64,000 nt of DNA from Motacilla alba alba (taxonomy: Eukaryota; Chordata; Aves; Passeriformes; Motacillidae). The position numbers were made by a program, and so were the translations under genes. Numbering within the stretch: the first letter of the stretch is position 1; every line of letters starts with the position of its first letter. The stretch lies in contig NC_052046.1 in the NCBI RefSeq assembly GCF_015832195.1, positions 38,530,911 to 38,594,910 of the forward strand. Reading direction: 5' to 3'. The notes under the pieces are model-generated. The model ran no database searches. It was not told where the DNA came from and worked only from the letters and a program-made list of their open reading frames with translations. This document shows positions 1 through 34,800 of the stretch, one piece after another.

Positions 1-614
1 GTTAAACAGGGTTGCTTTAAGACATTGGCGTAACATCTTGGAAAACAAGTCGTAAGAATTGAGCCTTGCTTAGCAGACTGTAAGCATAAGGCTTTCTTAA
101 TGCTTTGTTGTCAAGTTTGTTATGCAGCTTAACTTCTGTAACTCAAAAGATACTAGAAAATGCCCCACAGTTTCAAAATTAATCCCTTTAATTATTTGTT
201 CTTTCAATTTGGCCCTGTTTTCATGGAGAATGGTTGTCATGGTCTGTCATGGACTAAAGTGACCCACAGTCTTTATGATGTTTTGGTTATGATCCTCAGC
301 AATATTTTACATTTCTAGGCTGCCTGAAATTTGACAACAGTCACATGGATTGTATGGTCACAGACAGCATAGGTCCTGCCTGATGCTGTTTACCTTCTAA
401 ATAATTTAAGAAAAGTGAAAAAGGGGGGAAAAGGGACAAAAGGGAAAAAAAGTTGTTGCATTTTCAGTGTGACTGTAAGGGAATGTAGAAGATGAGGACA
501 ATTTGATTCATGAGAGTACCATTGGTAATGGTCATCCAGCCATTTGAGCTTGCGAATCAGAACAGGATCAGACTGTCTGGGTTGTTAATGTGAGCAAGTT
601 GGGATTTGCAACCA
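1..614. other. TEK upstream intron, no feature seen
   Basis: AT-rich sequence lying upstream of the first TEK exon visible here. No exon, repeat or RNA gene could be supported. The earlier TEK exons (signal peptide, first Ig-like domain) must lie before the window. Confidence 0.6.
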
Positions 615-965
615 GGAGAAGACAAATCCTGAGGGAGACCTCTATAGCAGCCTTCCAGTACTAATGGGAGCTGGAGGAAACCTAGAGAGGGTCTTCTGAC
701 AGTGATGGGACTATGGGGAATGGCTTTAATATGAAAAAAGGGTGTGTTTAGATCAGGTACAAGAAAGAAATTTTTGTGAGTGTAATAAATTGTTAGAACA
801 GGCTGTCCACAGAAGTATTGGTTACTCGATCCCTGGAAGTGTTCAAGGCAGGGTTGGATGCGGCCCTGAGCAACCTGATCTAGTGCAAGGTGCCTCTGCT
901 CATGGCAGGGGGTTCGAAACTGGATGATCTTTCAGGCTTCTTCCAACCTAAGCTATTTTAATGAG
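615..965 (+). mobile_element. CR1 LINE 3' end
   Basis: Diverged copy of the 3' end of an avian CR1 retroposon, in plus orientation. The typical succession is visible: a 'gcagccttccagta' block, a poorly kept middle, 'ccctggaagtgttcaaggc' at about 831, 'gcaacctgatctagtg', 'catggcaggggg', then 'gatgatctttcaggc' followed by 'cttccaacctaagctatttta'. It lies in the TEK intron before the first visible exon. Confidence 0.85.
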
Positions 966-1770
966 TGTCATATGGACATGCAGGAGTCATAAAATCACAG
1001 TTGTGCTGTGTGGGTGTATTGATGGATGGCTTTGTTTGTACAGTGTGGATGAGCATGTGCACAAATATTTTAGTTGTAGCAGCCTTGGTCTAACAGACTG
1101 GAGTGGAAAGACTCCTGGGGGTCCTGAAGTTCAATGGATGAAGCTTCTCTTTGACAGCAACCAGTGTTCCAAAGTTGTTACTTGGTGACCCAGAGGGATG
1201 GAAGAAGACCAAATACTATTGCCTCATTTAGCAAACATGTATGACCAAGCACAACAATCTTAGAATAAAATAAAAATGGTCTTTAGTGAAAAAAACCTGG
1301 AAGAAACAGGCATGTGTTAAATCTGGAAAGAAAAGATAAAGCTATGCTGAGTTCTTCCTGGTTTTGTCTCCTAAGTAAATCTTTATGCTAGTCAGACTGA
1401 ATTAGACCTGGTTGGCATTTGCTCTTCAACTCCAGCCACCCTAGAATCCTTGTGGATTGTTATCCCTTACTTCAGAAAAGACTAAGAAACAAAATTACTT
1501 AACCACTAAGCTCTTATCAAAACTGAGTGTGAAGTTGTTTGTCCTGTTTATCTACTAAATCTCCTCAAGATCTCTCTTCCTTTTTACTTGCACTTCTCCA
1601 ATTATGGAAAACCAATGTAGCTAGGGTTGTCAGAAAATTCATAATTAATTTTAAAAAAGGTTCTGCTGCTAAGCTTGCCCCAGCTGTCCTTCAGTAACCA
1701 ATGCAAGCTCATGTCTTTATTTAGAGGGTGAATGACGTCTGTCTGTGGTATCTGTGTGCTCCTTCTTCAG

Positions 1771-18012
<16,242 letters not shown>

Positions 18013-19363
18013 GACAGAAAAAAATCTTCATTCATCAGTGATGTACTACAGAAAACCAAAATTCAATCTGCTGGAGCCCAAAATGTGATGTGCTGTGTAG
18101 AACTGTATATCATATAGCAATACCGTTTTACCACATTTATACATGTGTATATCACACAGTAACCTCTGCCTTCACAGGCTGTAGAAGTGTATATACTGTC
18201 CAAAGCAGGAATAGACTAAAGTCATGAAATCTGTTGTTTCATTCACAGGGTTTTCTTTTTTCCTAGATACATGTAGATATAATGTCTACATACATTTTGT
18301 AATGCATTAGGTATTGACATCTTAGAGGTTTTTTTATATTTTCCAAGAGCTACTCATAGCAAAGTGGTAACTTATTGCAGTATTCCATATATATTTCATT
18401 GTGTTTGAAACAAAAATGCTGGGCAGTTCCAGTGCAACAATGGAAGTTGTAATCCAGTGTGCTCAACAAGGATAATTAAGACACACTCCTGTTTGAATGC
18501 AAAAGGCAGTTAGTAGAAGTAATCTAGTCAAAAGCTCTGTTGACACTAGTAAGATAAAAGCCATGCTACTGTTCTTTCATTGCCTAGCATGACTGTCAGT
18601 TTTTGCCCATATGCAAAATATACATATATTTTGAAATGTTTAATGTTACCAGAGGCAGCCATACAGCAATATTCATGATGCGTAGTGTTGAGGAGCATAC
18701 TACATATTGTAAACCACATTTTACAACTTTCCTGGATATACATGAGACTTACTCAATTTGTATTTCATTTAGTAATTTCAATGCATGATTATAAATTATT
18801 ACCTATTATATGCAAGCAGGGCTTACTTACTTTTGTTTATTTTCCCTGTCATTCTGTCTGTAGTGTGGTATGGCCTCTTACAAAGTATCATACTCAAATG
18901 CTTCAAAACAGTGACATTTGTCCTGCCAGAAAGGTCGCAATCCTTAGGTAAGACAAATAATGGCAGGATTGGTTTGAACTTCTGGTGTCAAGCCAAGCCA
19001 AGGGTTTTGGTGGATTCCAAATCCAAATTTCACATAGTAGCCAACTTCATATTTTGCACATATGTTCCCCTCTTGCCCTTGACTTACCAGCTCGCAACTG
19101 TCCATCAGACCACAATGACGTCCCAGTTGGGCGCAACAGGAGAAAGATGCTAGAGAGAGTGCAAGATTTCCCCTTCTGATTCTTACTTTGCGGATGGGAA
19201 TGTGATTGGTTACAAGGTGGAGGTGTCATAGCAGAGTATAGAGTAACAGTAATGACATACACCAGACTGACTCAAAGAGAATATTCCCTTTTAAAAGAGA
19301 ATAAGCCAACAAACAAGGGTGCTGAGAAGACTTGTGTGGCCTTGAGATAGGCAAAGCTTGCAC
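18013..19363 (+). other. TEK 3' UTR and flank
   Basis: AT-rich sequence after the TEK stop. No canonical AATAAA was found before the LTR-like element, so the end of the transcript cannot be placed. Short ORFs on both strands here have no recognisable similarity. Confidence 0.5.
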
Positions 19364-19927
19364 TGTAAACCAGGTGCTAGATGTAAACTAGGAGTTTATT
19401 GTTGGGGATTAAAATAAGTTTACTTATAGAATATTAGAAATTATCTGTGTAGGTTTAAGTTTAATTGTAACTTGCTTTGGTGGCACCTTAGCATGAGAGG
19501 GCCCTGCTCAAAACTTAACATAGGTGAACTTTAAATGAACTTAACGTAGGTGAACTTTAAATGAACTCTTACTATAATGGCTAAGCAGGGGAGAAAACAG
19601 AGAAAGACTGGTTATCTTCAGATAAGGGCTGAGACCCTGGAGGGTCCCAAGACTGCCCCAAGCTGGAATATAAGAGCAGTTAATGGCACATGAACATGGA
19701 GAATCCAATGATATATTAGAAGACCCCAGACCATAAATCACCATAGGACTAAGAGGCTCATGCAGGGCACGTGACAAGTGTGTGAAGCTCGGGTGCACAG
19801 ACTGTAAGGGTATAAAGGCCCAGGAATTTCTTTAGTCAGGGTCCCTCTTTGGTGGCACAGAGCTCAAACTGAAATAAACCAACTCTGCCTTAGAACCCAC
19901 GGTCCGATCTCTTCTTTCAAGTTTACA
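19364..19927 (+). mobile_element. Solo LTR-like element (endogenous retrovirus)
   Basis: A stretch of about 560 bases bounded by inverted TGTAAAC...GTTTACA, with a TATA-type box (tataaag, 19811) followed at 60-odd bases by AATAAA (19873-19878). This is the U3-R-U5 layout of an LTR in plus orientation. Bases 19514-19565 are a 26-bp tandem duplication with one mismatch. No internal retroviral genes follow, so it would be a solo LTR. A second TGTAAAC at 19383 is an alternative start, and no target-site duplication is convincing. Confidence 0.6.
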
Positions 19928-19965
19928 CAGAACAAACAGATTCACTGGAGCAAAGCACAGCTCCA

Positions 19966-20035
19966 AAAACAAAACAAAACAAAACAAAACAAAACAAAAC
20001 AAAACAACAACCAACCAACCAAACAAACAAACAAA
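19966..20035. repeat. (CAAAA)n simple repeat
   Basis: About ten CAAAA units followed by CAAC and CAAA units, just after the LTR-like element. The resulting Phe/Cys/Leu-rich minus-strand ORFs are artefacts of the repeat. Confidence 0.95.
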
Positions 20036-21103
20036 AGAAACAAATTCCACCACATTTTTCAAAAGAGACTACTTGGCCAGTGGTTTGGAAGCAAGGGCAT
20101 TGCAATTTGCAGTTGAAGTACACTCTTGCCAATCAGTGAGGTGACTAAGAATCTACCTCCAAGAGTGTTTTCTAGACTTCCAGGAAAATGTGGCTAAAAC
20201 CATCAGCTGGAACTGCTGCAATTTCTGTAAAGAATTTTTCAGAGGTACAAGGAGGTTCTTGTATCATACAGTCATACATTTCTAACAAGCAGACACAAAT
20301 AACTATTTTGCTACTTGATGTGAAAGTCTCCATCTCTGGTAAATTTTTACCTGGAATTTTTACCTTTAATTATGTCACATAATTAAAGCATCAGAGTGTC
20401 GTTCATCAACTCACTAGTTCTTAATACTGCCTGCATTTTAAGTGCTTAAGTCTCACTGTAAATTGTCCCAAAGGACAATTAGGTTCCTTATAAATATTCT
20501 TCTTATATTCTTTTATATTGCAGCACGTAACAATTTTCTGCATTTCTACCAGACATATCTGTAGTGAACTGGCTGTAATGGATGTAAAGAAAGGAAAACA
20601 AAACAATTTAAACAGAATGTGGAACTTAGTAAATGGTGTTGCTAAGAAACCACTCTTTCAAAATGGACAAGCCCCATCAGAAATGGGAGATGTGAGACAG
20701 AGACTAATTAGACAGGCTACAGGAAGGAGGGCTTAGGGAAACAAAGAAACCACAACTGTTCCAATATTTGGAAGCATTATTCCCTGTTGTCTCACTTTAT
20801 AACTAGTTTTTCTGTCCTTTATAAAAAGAAATTCCTCAGGATAAACGGCAACTTATCAAACCTGCTGAGCTGAGAGGATTTTTCCCCAGCGGTTGTGCTG
20901 CAGGCTAATTTAGCAGCATTACCTAACACAGAGACAGAGAGAGGGACCTAAAGCAATTTGACTTTGTGCCACTTAATCTCAAAGGTCACCACTCTCAGCA
21001 GACACAGATGGAGACGTGTGTATTCCCTGTTTGCTGTGTTGATGCACACTTGGCTGGCACAGCTTTCCCTGGTGGGCAATAACAACAAGGGACAGCTCCC
21101 TTG
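20036..21103. other. Intergenic, no feature seen
   Basis: No gene or known repeat is supported. Base composition rises from AT-rich to GC-richer near 20900-21100, just before the start of the duplicated region. Confidence 0.5.
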
Positions 21104-21890
21104 CACCTGTGCAGCCCAGAGATCTGCAGGGCACCATCAGCACCCAGCTTTGTAAGTGACCAGTTCTGCTAGGATGGAAACCAACCACCAAATCCTCACT
21201 GATTTCAGAGGCAGCAGCAGCAATGCCTGCATCTAATCCCTAGGTCTGGGGCTGGGCTGGACAAAAGACACATACGGCACACTGCCCCTGAAGAGTGTGA
21301 CTTTGGAAAAAACCACCTGCCACTGTCTGCTGTTGTTTGCGCTAGGGTCACACCAGCCTGAGGCACCTGGCAGCCCTCAGTGCCACCTGGGACTGCAGAT
21401 GGCAACCAACTGATGACTGCCTCTACCAACAAACAGAGGAGAGAATTCACTCTCCAAACAGAGCTTCCAAATGGAAAATGTAAACATATGAGGCTCTCCT
21501 GCACATTAGCTGTGCCAGCCACAGAGCCCTGGGGAGCAGCCACCAAGCACTGGGACAACAGAAGACACAGAAGGAGGGACAAACCCAGTCAAGCACTGAG
21601 ACTTTTTGCGATTGCTGAGCTCCAGATGGCCTCCAAGTGTGGTGATACCCACCAGTCCTTCTCTGTTGACAGTGAGCTGGTCCAGCGGGTGCTGTCCCTC
21701 CTTGGCCAGGCACCACCCAGGCTCTTTGCTCTCCCCTCTCCTGTACTGGCAGCAGACATGCCCACCTTCTTTGGTTGCACTTGCAGAGCCTTGTATCTAG
21801 TAGCCAGGGCCACCTGGGAACTGGCAGCAGTCACAGAGGAGACGTGCCATCTGCACCGGGCAGGAACCAAGGCCTCTGTGTGCACAGATG
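21104..21890. repeat. Left end of segmental duplication, matches copy C
   Basis: Matches 63214-64000 at the far end of the window, with scattered substitutions and indels concentrated in the first 500 bases. The similarity starts abruptly at 'ttgcac'. This segment is missing in front of copy B. Confidence 0.9.
21589..21875 (-). CDS. Possible terminal exon of an unknown gene
   Basis: Minus-strand ORF of about 95 codons after a plausible acceptor (gtgcacacag), ending in TGA. Internal segments include VALATRYKALQVQPKKVG and WVSPHLEAIWSSAIAKSLSA. Comparison with copy C (63718 onward) shows six base changes, four of them silent in this frame, which hints at protein-level constraint. I do not recognise the family. 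It lies 3' of the PAK-like gene on the same strand and could be noncoding. Confidence 0.3.
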
Positions 21891-22170
21891 AAAACCTGTG
21901 TCCCCACAGGATGTTTTGGCTGCCCTGCTCTTCATTGCCTTTTGGCTGGAAATGAAATTACATTTTCTTCCTCATCCAGAAGTCCATGGCTGGACAAAAC
22001 TTGGCACGTGGATGGTATTCCAAAGGATGGAATTGATAAAGGAAGGAGACTGTTCCCAATTCCAAACCACACCAGAACAGTCACAGGAGGGACTTTCTAT
22101 CTTTAAGAAAGAGTGGACACTTTAGAAGTGAACATAGGGCACTGTCCTCTGGGTGAAAAGGAAGGGAGTC

Positions 22171-22870
22171 TTCCAACTGGCTTGAGGGTTTCCAGGATTT
22201 TTATTCTGAGGCTGGCTCCAAGCTGGCATTGGAGAAAGTAATCCTGAAGTGCTCCTGGTCATGTGCTCTACTTCCTTGATTCCTTCACTGCAAGTTTCTT
22301 TTGTTTTCATTTGAAAAGCACCTTGAGTGAGGATTTACATGGTGGGGGCCATGTGATCTGTAGAAGGAATAGTAGAAGTGATACCAGTCATGAAATAACA
22401 CCAGTATGAAACCAGCCCCAAAGCCAATCAACTACTCTGAAGTATTTTTTCTCCAAGGACTGATGACAAGTCAGAAGTCTAAAGGGAATCTAGAAAGCCA
22501 ACTATTCTGGTCAATTTGGCCACACTAGCACACACACCTTCCCTGGCTCATTTGCTAGGTCACAGCCTTCTGGTGCTTGGAAAACAATCCCCGCTTTTGC
22601 CTTTACTGCACAGGCAACCTCAGGCAAAGCCCACCCACACCCAGCTGCCCCCAAAGGCAAGAGGAGTGCCCCAAGGCACTCCCTGGCTGCCTCCAAGGAC
22701 AACAATGGCTTCTGTAGGGAGTCCAAAATGTCTCTCCGACACCAAAGTCAGGAGGAACATGTGCTACAGCTCATGCTCAGGCACACACACTCTCATACAC
22801 TGCTCGATGGGACAAAGAATGCACAGGATGTTCCCAGCAGCTTCAGGCACCTCCTCAGCAGCCTGACATG
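22171..22870. repeat. Module R, copy 1 (CEP250-like 3' end remnant)
   Basis: Related to 31371-31865, 44133-44565 and 53054-53549. On the minus strand its inner end encodes CLKLLGTSCAFFVPSSSV and a stop, a diverged copy of the end of the CEP250-like terminal exon (CLKLLSTSWGFPVPSSSV). So this is a remnant of another CEP250-like 3' end sitting downstream of the PAK-like kinase. Upstream, 23000-23200 resembles 33600-33770, an intron of the CEP250-like gene. Confidence 0.75.
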
Positions 22871-23264
22871 CAGCCCTCTCCCACAGCTCTAGCCTGGCTC
22901 TGCAGGTGGCTTCCTGTGGGACCTCCCTCCTGCTGAGACACAGCTCTGGCCCTCCCATTCTCTTCAGGCCTGCAATGCCACTCCTGCCTTCGAAGCCCAG
23001 ATCTGCACATCAGTAGTGGCTTTGTGCCCTCCAGCAATGCTGGCCTAAGCAGAAATTCAGAAGGAGGATGGGAGCAGATGGGAGAAAAGGAGATGCCACC
23101 TTCCTTTCCCCCTCTGTCTCAGCCTGCCTGTCTCCTGGGCCCTCTCTCCTCAGGACTTCTGCCTGTTCTCAGAGGCTCTGAGGTTCTCAAAGTGCTGAAG
23201 TGGTCCTTGTCATCTCCTCTGCTTCCTGCCCTACTTTGCTGCAGGCATGTCAGCAATCGGGCTG

Positions 23265-29674
<6,410 letters not shown>

Positions 29675-31370
29675 CTGAAAGAAACAAAATGCAAGAAGCA
29701 AACTTCAAAACAGAGATCCTGACTTCCAGGAGATCTGAATCTCGGCTCCACTTTCTGGGGCTGGCAGCAATTTATGGTCGGTTGGCTAACAATAATGTCA
29801 ACAGGAACAACAACAAGAGCAGCCCCAGCAGGACGGGCAGCTCTGCAGCACCCGCGGCCTGCACAGAGTCTGATTCTGCACACTCCTTTGAAGAGGAAAC
29901 TAAGCCCCCGGAGAAACCATCAGAGCAGACAGAGACCAGAAAAGAACTGGCACCATGGCAAGTGGTTGTCATCTACAAAGGGGAAGGAGGGCTGAAAAAT
30001 CATCACCCTTCATGATTTTCATGGGAGTAAACACTCTCTAGTGAGAGTCAACAAAAGGTTTCAAAGTTTCAATGCCCCCTGGGATCTGGGATGAGTTTTC
30101 TATCAACAGCTGCTTTTTGCAGAGCAGAAAGAATATTACAAAGTGAAATCCAGGAGAGGAGGGCACCTCCTCTACCTCTCAGCAGTTTGCCTGAAGAATG
30201 CCTTGACATTTTTAGAGAAGAGCAGCTCATGCTATGACCAAGAACAATGGCTGTAAGAATTAGGACCCTCTTTGTTTCTGACCAGGCAAAGTTCTGGAGA
30301 TGACTGTGCCCACTCCCCATTTAGGGAAGAACTACAACTCCTTGTCTTCAGCCTGGGCTGCAGCAGTCACTAGCCCTGGACTCGGCCCCGTTGGACACCA
30401 CCCACGTGCCCCATCTTCCCAAAGGGCACAGCCCAGATGGCTAACAAGGACAGCGCCGCTCCTCAGGCGCTGCCGTGACACAGACAGCTGAACACAGGAG
30501 ATGCTGGTCCTCTCACGAGTCCAGGCAAAGCTGCGGCAACGGGGTGGCTGCTGAAACCTCACAGCTAAGGCAGGCTCCAGCCCCTGCAGTCACAGCAGCC
30601 ATCAGTGGCAAGCCAGGTATGACAAAAAGCTTGGCAAAGCCCACAAATGGCCACTGGCAAGCACTGTGAGGAAGCCAGAGCCAGACTGAGCACCGTTACA
30701 AGCTGGTGACCCCACTCAAGACAGAACAGGATGGTCTTTGAGTTCAGACCCAAGGAGGCGTCCATCTATTCACTTTTTGTCCCAACAGCGGATGGCCCAC
30801 ACTGAGGAGACTGGGCTCTGTTCTATACCTGACCGCTTATTCTCTGACAGCACTGCACTGGCAGCTATTACCAGGTGCAAGGAGCAACTCAGTTGTACCT
30901 GAGAGCCACCAAGGCCTTGCTGTGCTTTTCGAGAGTGCAGGGATTGCGGCCAATGTTTAGTACTCCAAGAGTATTTACCGGCTGGGCTTTAGCCCTGACA
31001 AAGTGCCTGGTACCGGAGGAACATGCAGCACAGGGGCTGCAGGCTTCCTCCTGAGAATTGCCTGCAGGGCACTTTTATCTGCCCGTGCCACATAGATGTG
31101 TCTCTTCGACGCATCTCCCTAAGCATACAGCTAAAATATCAAAGAGGGATTGAAAAAAAAAAAAAAAATCCTGTTTTTCTTTTTTGGTGCACTTTGAAAA
31201 CATCTCTTCCCCTCTGATTCCTAGGGCTTGTTCTAAGAATATAATTTTTTTTTTTACATTCGGGGTGTACTGAAAAGACCCCTTCTTCTCTTATTTTTGC
31301 TATCACCTGATGCTCTTTTCAAGGAGCTCTTTCCACACAAACAAAAATGTAGGATTTTTATCCAAGCAAA
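29675..31370. other. Gap between PAK-like kinase exons and CEP250-like 3' end
   Basis: Missing 5' exons of the PAK-like gene should lie here or beyond, but none could be recognised. A TTG-rich stretch near 29790-29850 gives a Leu-rich minus-strand ORF that looks like a membrane helix but is probably repeat-driven. Confidence 0.4.
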
Positions 31371-31865
31371 CTGTAGAAGGAATAGTAGAAGCAATAGCAG
31401 TCATGAAAACACCAACAGAATGAAACCAGCCCCAAACCCAATCAATTCCTCTGAAGTATTTTTTCTCCAAATGGAGTCTAAAGGGAATCTAGGAAGCCAG
31501 CTATTCTGATCAAAGTGGCCAGACTAGCACACCCGTATTTCCGGGGTCGTTGGCTAGGTTGCAGCCTACTGCTGCTCAGGAAACAGTCCCCGCTTTTGCC
31601 TTTACTGCACAGGCAACCTCAGGCAAAGCCCACCCACACCCAGCTGCCCCCAAAGGAAAACGGAGTGCCCCACAATGCTCCCTGGCCGCCTCCAAGCACA
31701 ACAATGGCTTCTGTAGGGAGTCCAAAATGTCTCTCCGACACCAGAGTCAGGAGGAACATGTGCTACGGCTCAAGCTCAGGCACACACACTCTCATACACT
31801 GCTCGACGGCACAGGAAATCCCCAGGACGTACTCAGCAGCTTCAGGCACGGCTTCTCGCTCTCCT
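31371..31865. repeat. Module R, copy 2
   Basis: Shares 'gtagaaggaatagtagaag', 'gaaaccagccccaaa', 'aagggaatctaggaagcc' and the 'ccagctgcccccaaagg' block with 22360-22860. Its inner end overlaps the intact terminal exon of the CEP250-like gene, so the module is that gene's 3' UTR plus last exon. Confidence 0.8.
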
Positions 31866-34800
31866 GGCTGGAGCGGGGCGAGCTGCTCATGCTCGGCTTC
31901 TCAGGCTGCGGAGAGGAGGCTTCTTCAGAGGATGCTGCTGCAGCGGCGGCTTCAATGGCAGAGCCCTTGTCCCTCTGGGAAGGGAAATTGCTTTGTGTCA
32001 GAAAGGTGGCTGGCAGAGATGCCCCAGACAGCGCTTTTCAAAGGCATGCCATTAGGAGCAAGCCTGGTGTTAGGCTGCAAGCTGAGCTGTCAACTCTTCC
32101 ACCTCAAGCCAAACCCAAACAAGCAGTCAGACAGTACAGCTTGTCACAGCCAGCTGTAGTAGAGATGGAGAAAGGGAAAGAACAACTTAAAATTTCACCC
32201 CGTTCCGAGGATCGCATTCACCATGGAAAGGGACAACCTGTTCAGAACGTGCGTGGGTCACCATGTTCACCGGAACAAACCCCTCAATAACCAAAGTGGG
32301 CACTAAGAAGCCAGCAGAATTACATTCACAGGATTGCTGGCCCACCGGTCAAAGCACTAGCTCTGCTGCCCAGGGCAGCAGCTGAGATTCAGAGGCCCAG
32401 GAAGTGTCGTGCTGGCTAGCTGCAATGCCAACCACAGAGCACGACAGTCAGAGGCCTTGCCCCCATCCCCCTGCTGCTCTGCAGGGGAAAGGTGAGAAGA
32501 GCAGAGACCATTTGTTGCATGACTGCAGTGCCTACTGCTCTTCCACTCACCTGCTTTTGTTCTGCCAGCCTGTACTGCAGCTGGATCTTGTACATCCTTT
32601 CCATTTCTTCTTTGTGCCTCTCCTCCACTGCCTTCATCCTCCTCCAAGCTTCCTGCAGCTCTGCCTGCATCTTGTCCTTGATATACTGTCAAGAAAATAT
32701 CCTACTGGCACCTGCCACAGGCTCAGGCTTCTCCTTTCCAAGTCTCATTAGCTCTTCCATTCAGCCTCTTCCTTCTGCTTCGGCACCCAGCTCTAACCCT
32801 TCCAGCCCAACTCTTCTCCCTGGTGCTCAGCGCTGGAGCCTGCCAGGCTCTGTGCTGCCAGTGTCTGCAGTAGTCCTTGCCTCACCTTTCCTGCGATCTC
32901 CAGTTCCTGCCCCCATCGCTGCCCTTCCCTCTGCACCCTGCCCAGTCAGCCTCACCTGCCCATTTGCCCGCTCCTCATTCAGCTGCTGCCTCAGCTGCTC
33001 CAGCTGCTGCCGGCTTTGGTTTAGCTCCCTTTGCAGCTGGCGCACCTTGGCTAAGACAGCAGCCTTCTGACCCTGGAGCTGCACAGAAACAAAGAGAAGA
33101 CGGCTTTCAACGTCCCACACGCCACTTGTGTGACAACCAAGATTGACGTGCGCACGCTTTCCAAAAGCATTTTGTTCTCTTTCTCGTGTTTACCAAGGGC
33201 CAGCTAAGAGGCAGCCAAGGTGCCACCCAGACAGACAGTGTCCATAGCAGCAGTGCCCATCCATAAGGAGCCCAGAGGAGTCCAAACCAACACACAAACT
33301 CTCTTTTCCCACTCTGTGCCTCTTGACTGGCTCTGGTTCGTATCTTTTCTTATTCAGCTTCCATGATGGCCACATCCTGCTTCATCTCTAGCAGCCTTTT
33401 CTCCTGCGGCCTCTGTACCTCTGCCAGGAAGCTTTCCCGTTCCTCCAGCATTGCCTGCGCCTCCAAGCGCTGTCGTTCCAGACGTCTCTTCTGATGAGAG
33501 GAAGAGACACTTCCAGATGAAGTCCCAGCCGTGCTCCCCAAAGAAAAAACGACAGCTTCATCCCTCCCAAAAGCCCCCCCACCCGAAGACTGCCCAGGAG
33601 TGGCTTTGTGCCTTCCAGCACTTCTAACCAGGATCTTCAGAGGAGGGTCAGCAGGTGGAAGGAAAGGAGATGCCACCTTCCCTCCCCCTCTGATGGCTGC
33701 CTGTTTCCTAGCCTCTCTCTCCTCAGGATTTCTGCCTGTTCTCAGAGGCTCTGTTCTCAAATTCCCTCCACCCTTTGATCAAGGAAAAGCTGCAGGTGGA
33801 CTGCAGGACGAGGAGGAGGCCAGCAGCCCGATGCCCTTGTCACAAGACAGGCCGCCAGCTGAAATACCAGCAACACGGGGCCTGTGGCGTATGCTTCAAA
33901 ACCAAAGGGGAGACTCCCTGTCCACCGTGGAAGGACAGAAAGCAAGGAACCCAGCTGCTGGGACTGCAGAGTGCAGCAAGGTCAGCAGCCATCTGCTGCA
34001 TGGCACCAGGCTGTGGGGAAGGTCCTGCGCTGCCAAGCTTTGGGTGGTGCCCACCCAGCCTTCTGGGGAGCTTGGCTTATGCCCAGCCTGAAACAGTGGC
34101 TGCATGGACTGTCCCGGCACCATCCTCTTGGTCTTCACAGGCTTTCTAGTAGGAGCCCTCTAAGGCCTCTGATGCCTTGCCCAGCCACGTGCAGCCTACA
34201 GCAGATGCTTGCAGCCATGTCACTCAGGCTGCTCTTCTGCTAAGCCAGCCCACCCAGCTTGCCGGAAAACTTCAGGTGCGTATTGTCGCTTACCATTTTT
34301 TGCTGGAGCTTCCTTGTTTCCTCTTCCTGTGCAGATTGCCAGCCTCTGAGAGCCTTGCTGCACTGCTCTTCTGCCCAGCGGAGCTGTTGAACCATTTCTT
34401 CACATTGCTGCTTGCTGAGAGATCTTACAGCCTGCAGCTCATGACGAAGGCCCTTCACATCCTCTGCAAACATGACAAACGGCAACGGTCAGAGACTACA
34501 CAAGCCGAGCACTCTACTGACCTTAAGCCCTTTCAGTTTCCGACAAGGAGGGACCTACGCTCAGTTCCTGCACTCCTCAGGAGCCCTGTGGACAGAGCGG
34601 CCTTTGGAGCAGCTGCACTAGGCTGGGCCACTACCCGAAACAAAGCACACAAGGTTCTCACCGAGTATCACCTCCTGGGCCCGTGTGGCTGTGCGCACTT
34701 GGGCTTCCAGACGGCTCCTGGTGACCTCCAGCTCCGACACGCGCCGCTGAGCCTCCAGCAGGCTGCTCTGCAGGCTCTCCTTCTCGGACCTACAAGTTGT

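Noticed and set aside
19832..20132. Phe/Cys/Leu-rich minus-strand ORFs
   Set aside because: Translation of the CAAAA simple repeat.
22516..22866. Plus-strand ORFs shared between 22.5, 31.5 and 53.2 kb
   Set aside because: Antisense shadows of module R; the minus strand carries the CEP250-like terminal exon or its remnant.
29772..29972. Leu-rich minus-strand ORF resembling a C-terminal membrane helix
   Set aside because: The Leu run comes from TTG/CTG-type triplets (AAC repeats on the other strand) and no splice sites frame it.
31550..32290. 246-codon plus-strand ORF
   Set aside because: Antisense to the CEP250-like terminal exon and its 3' region. In copy B the same stretch is interrupted into shorter ORFs.
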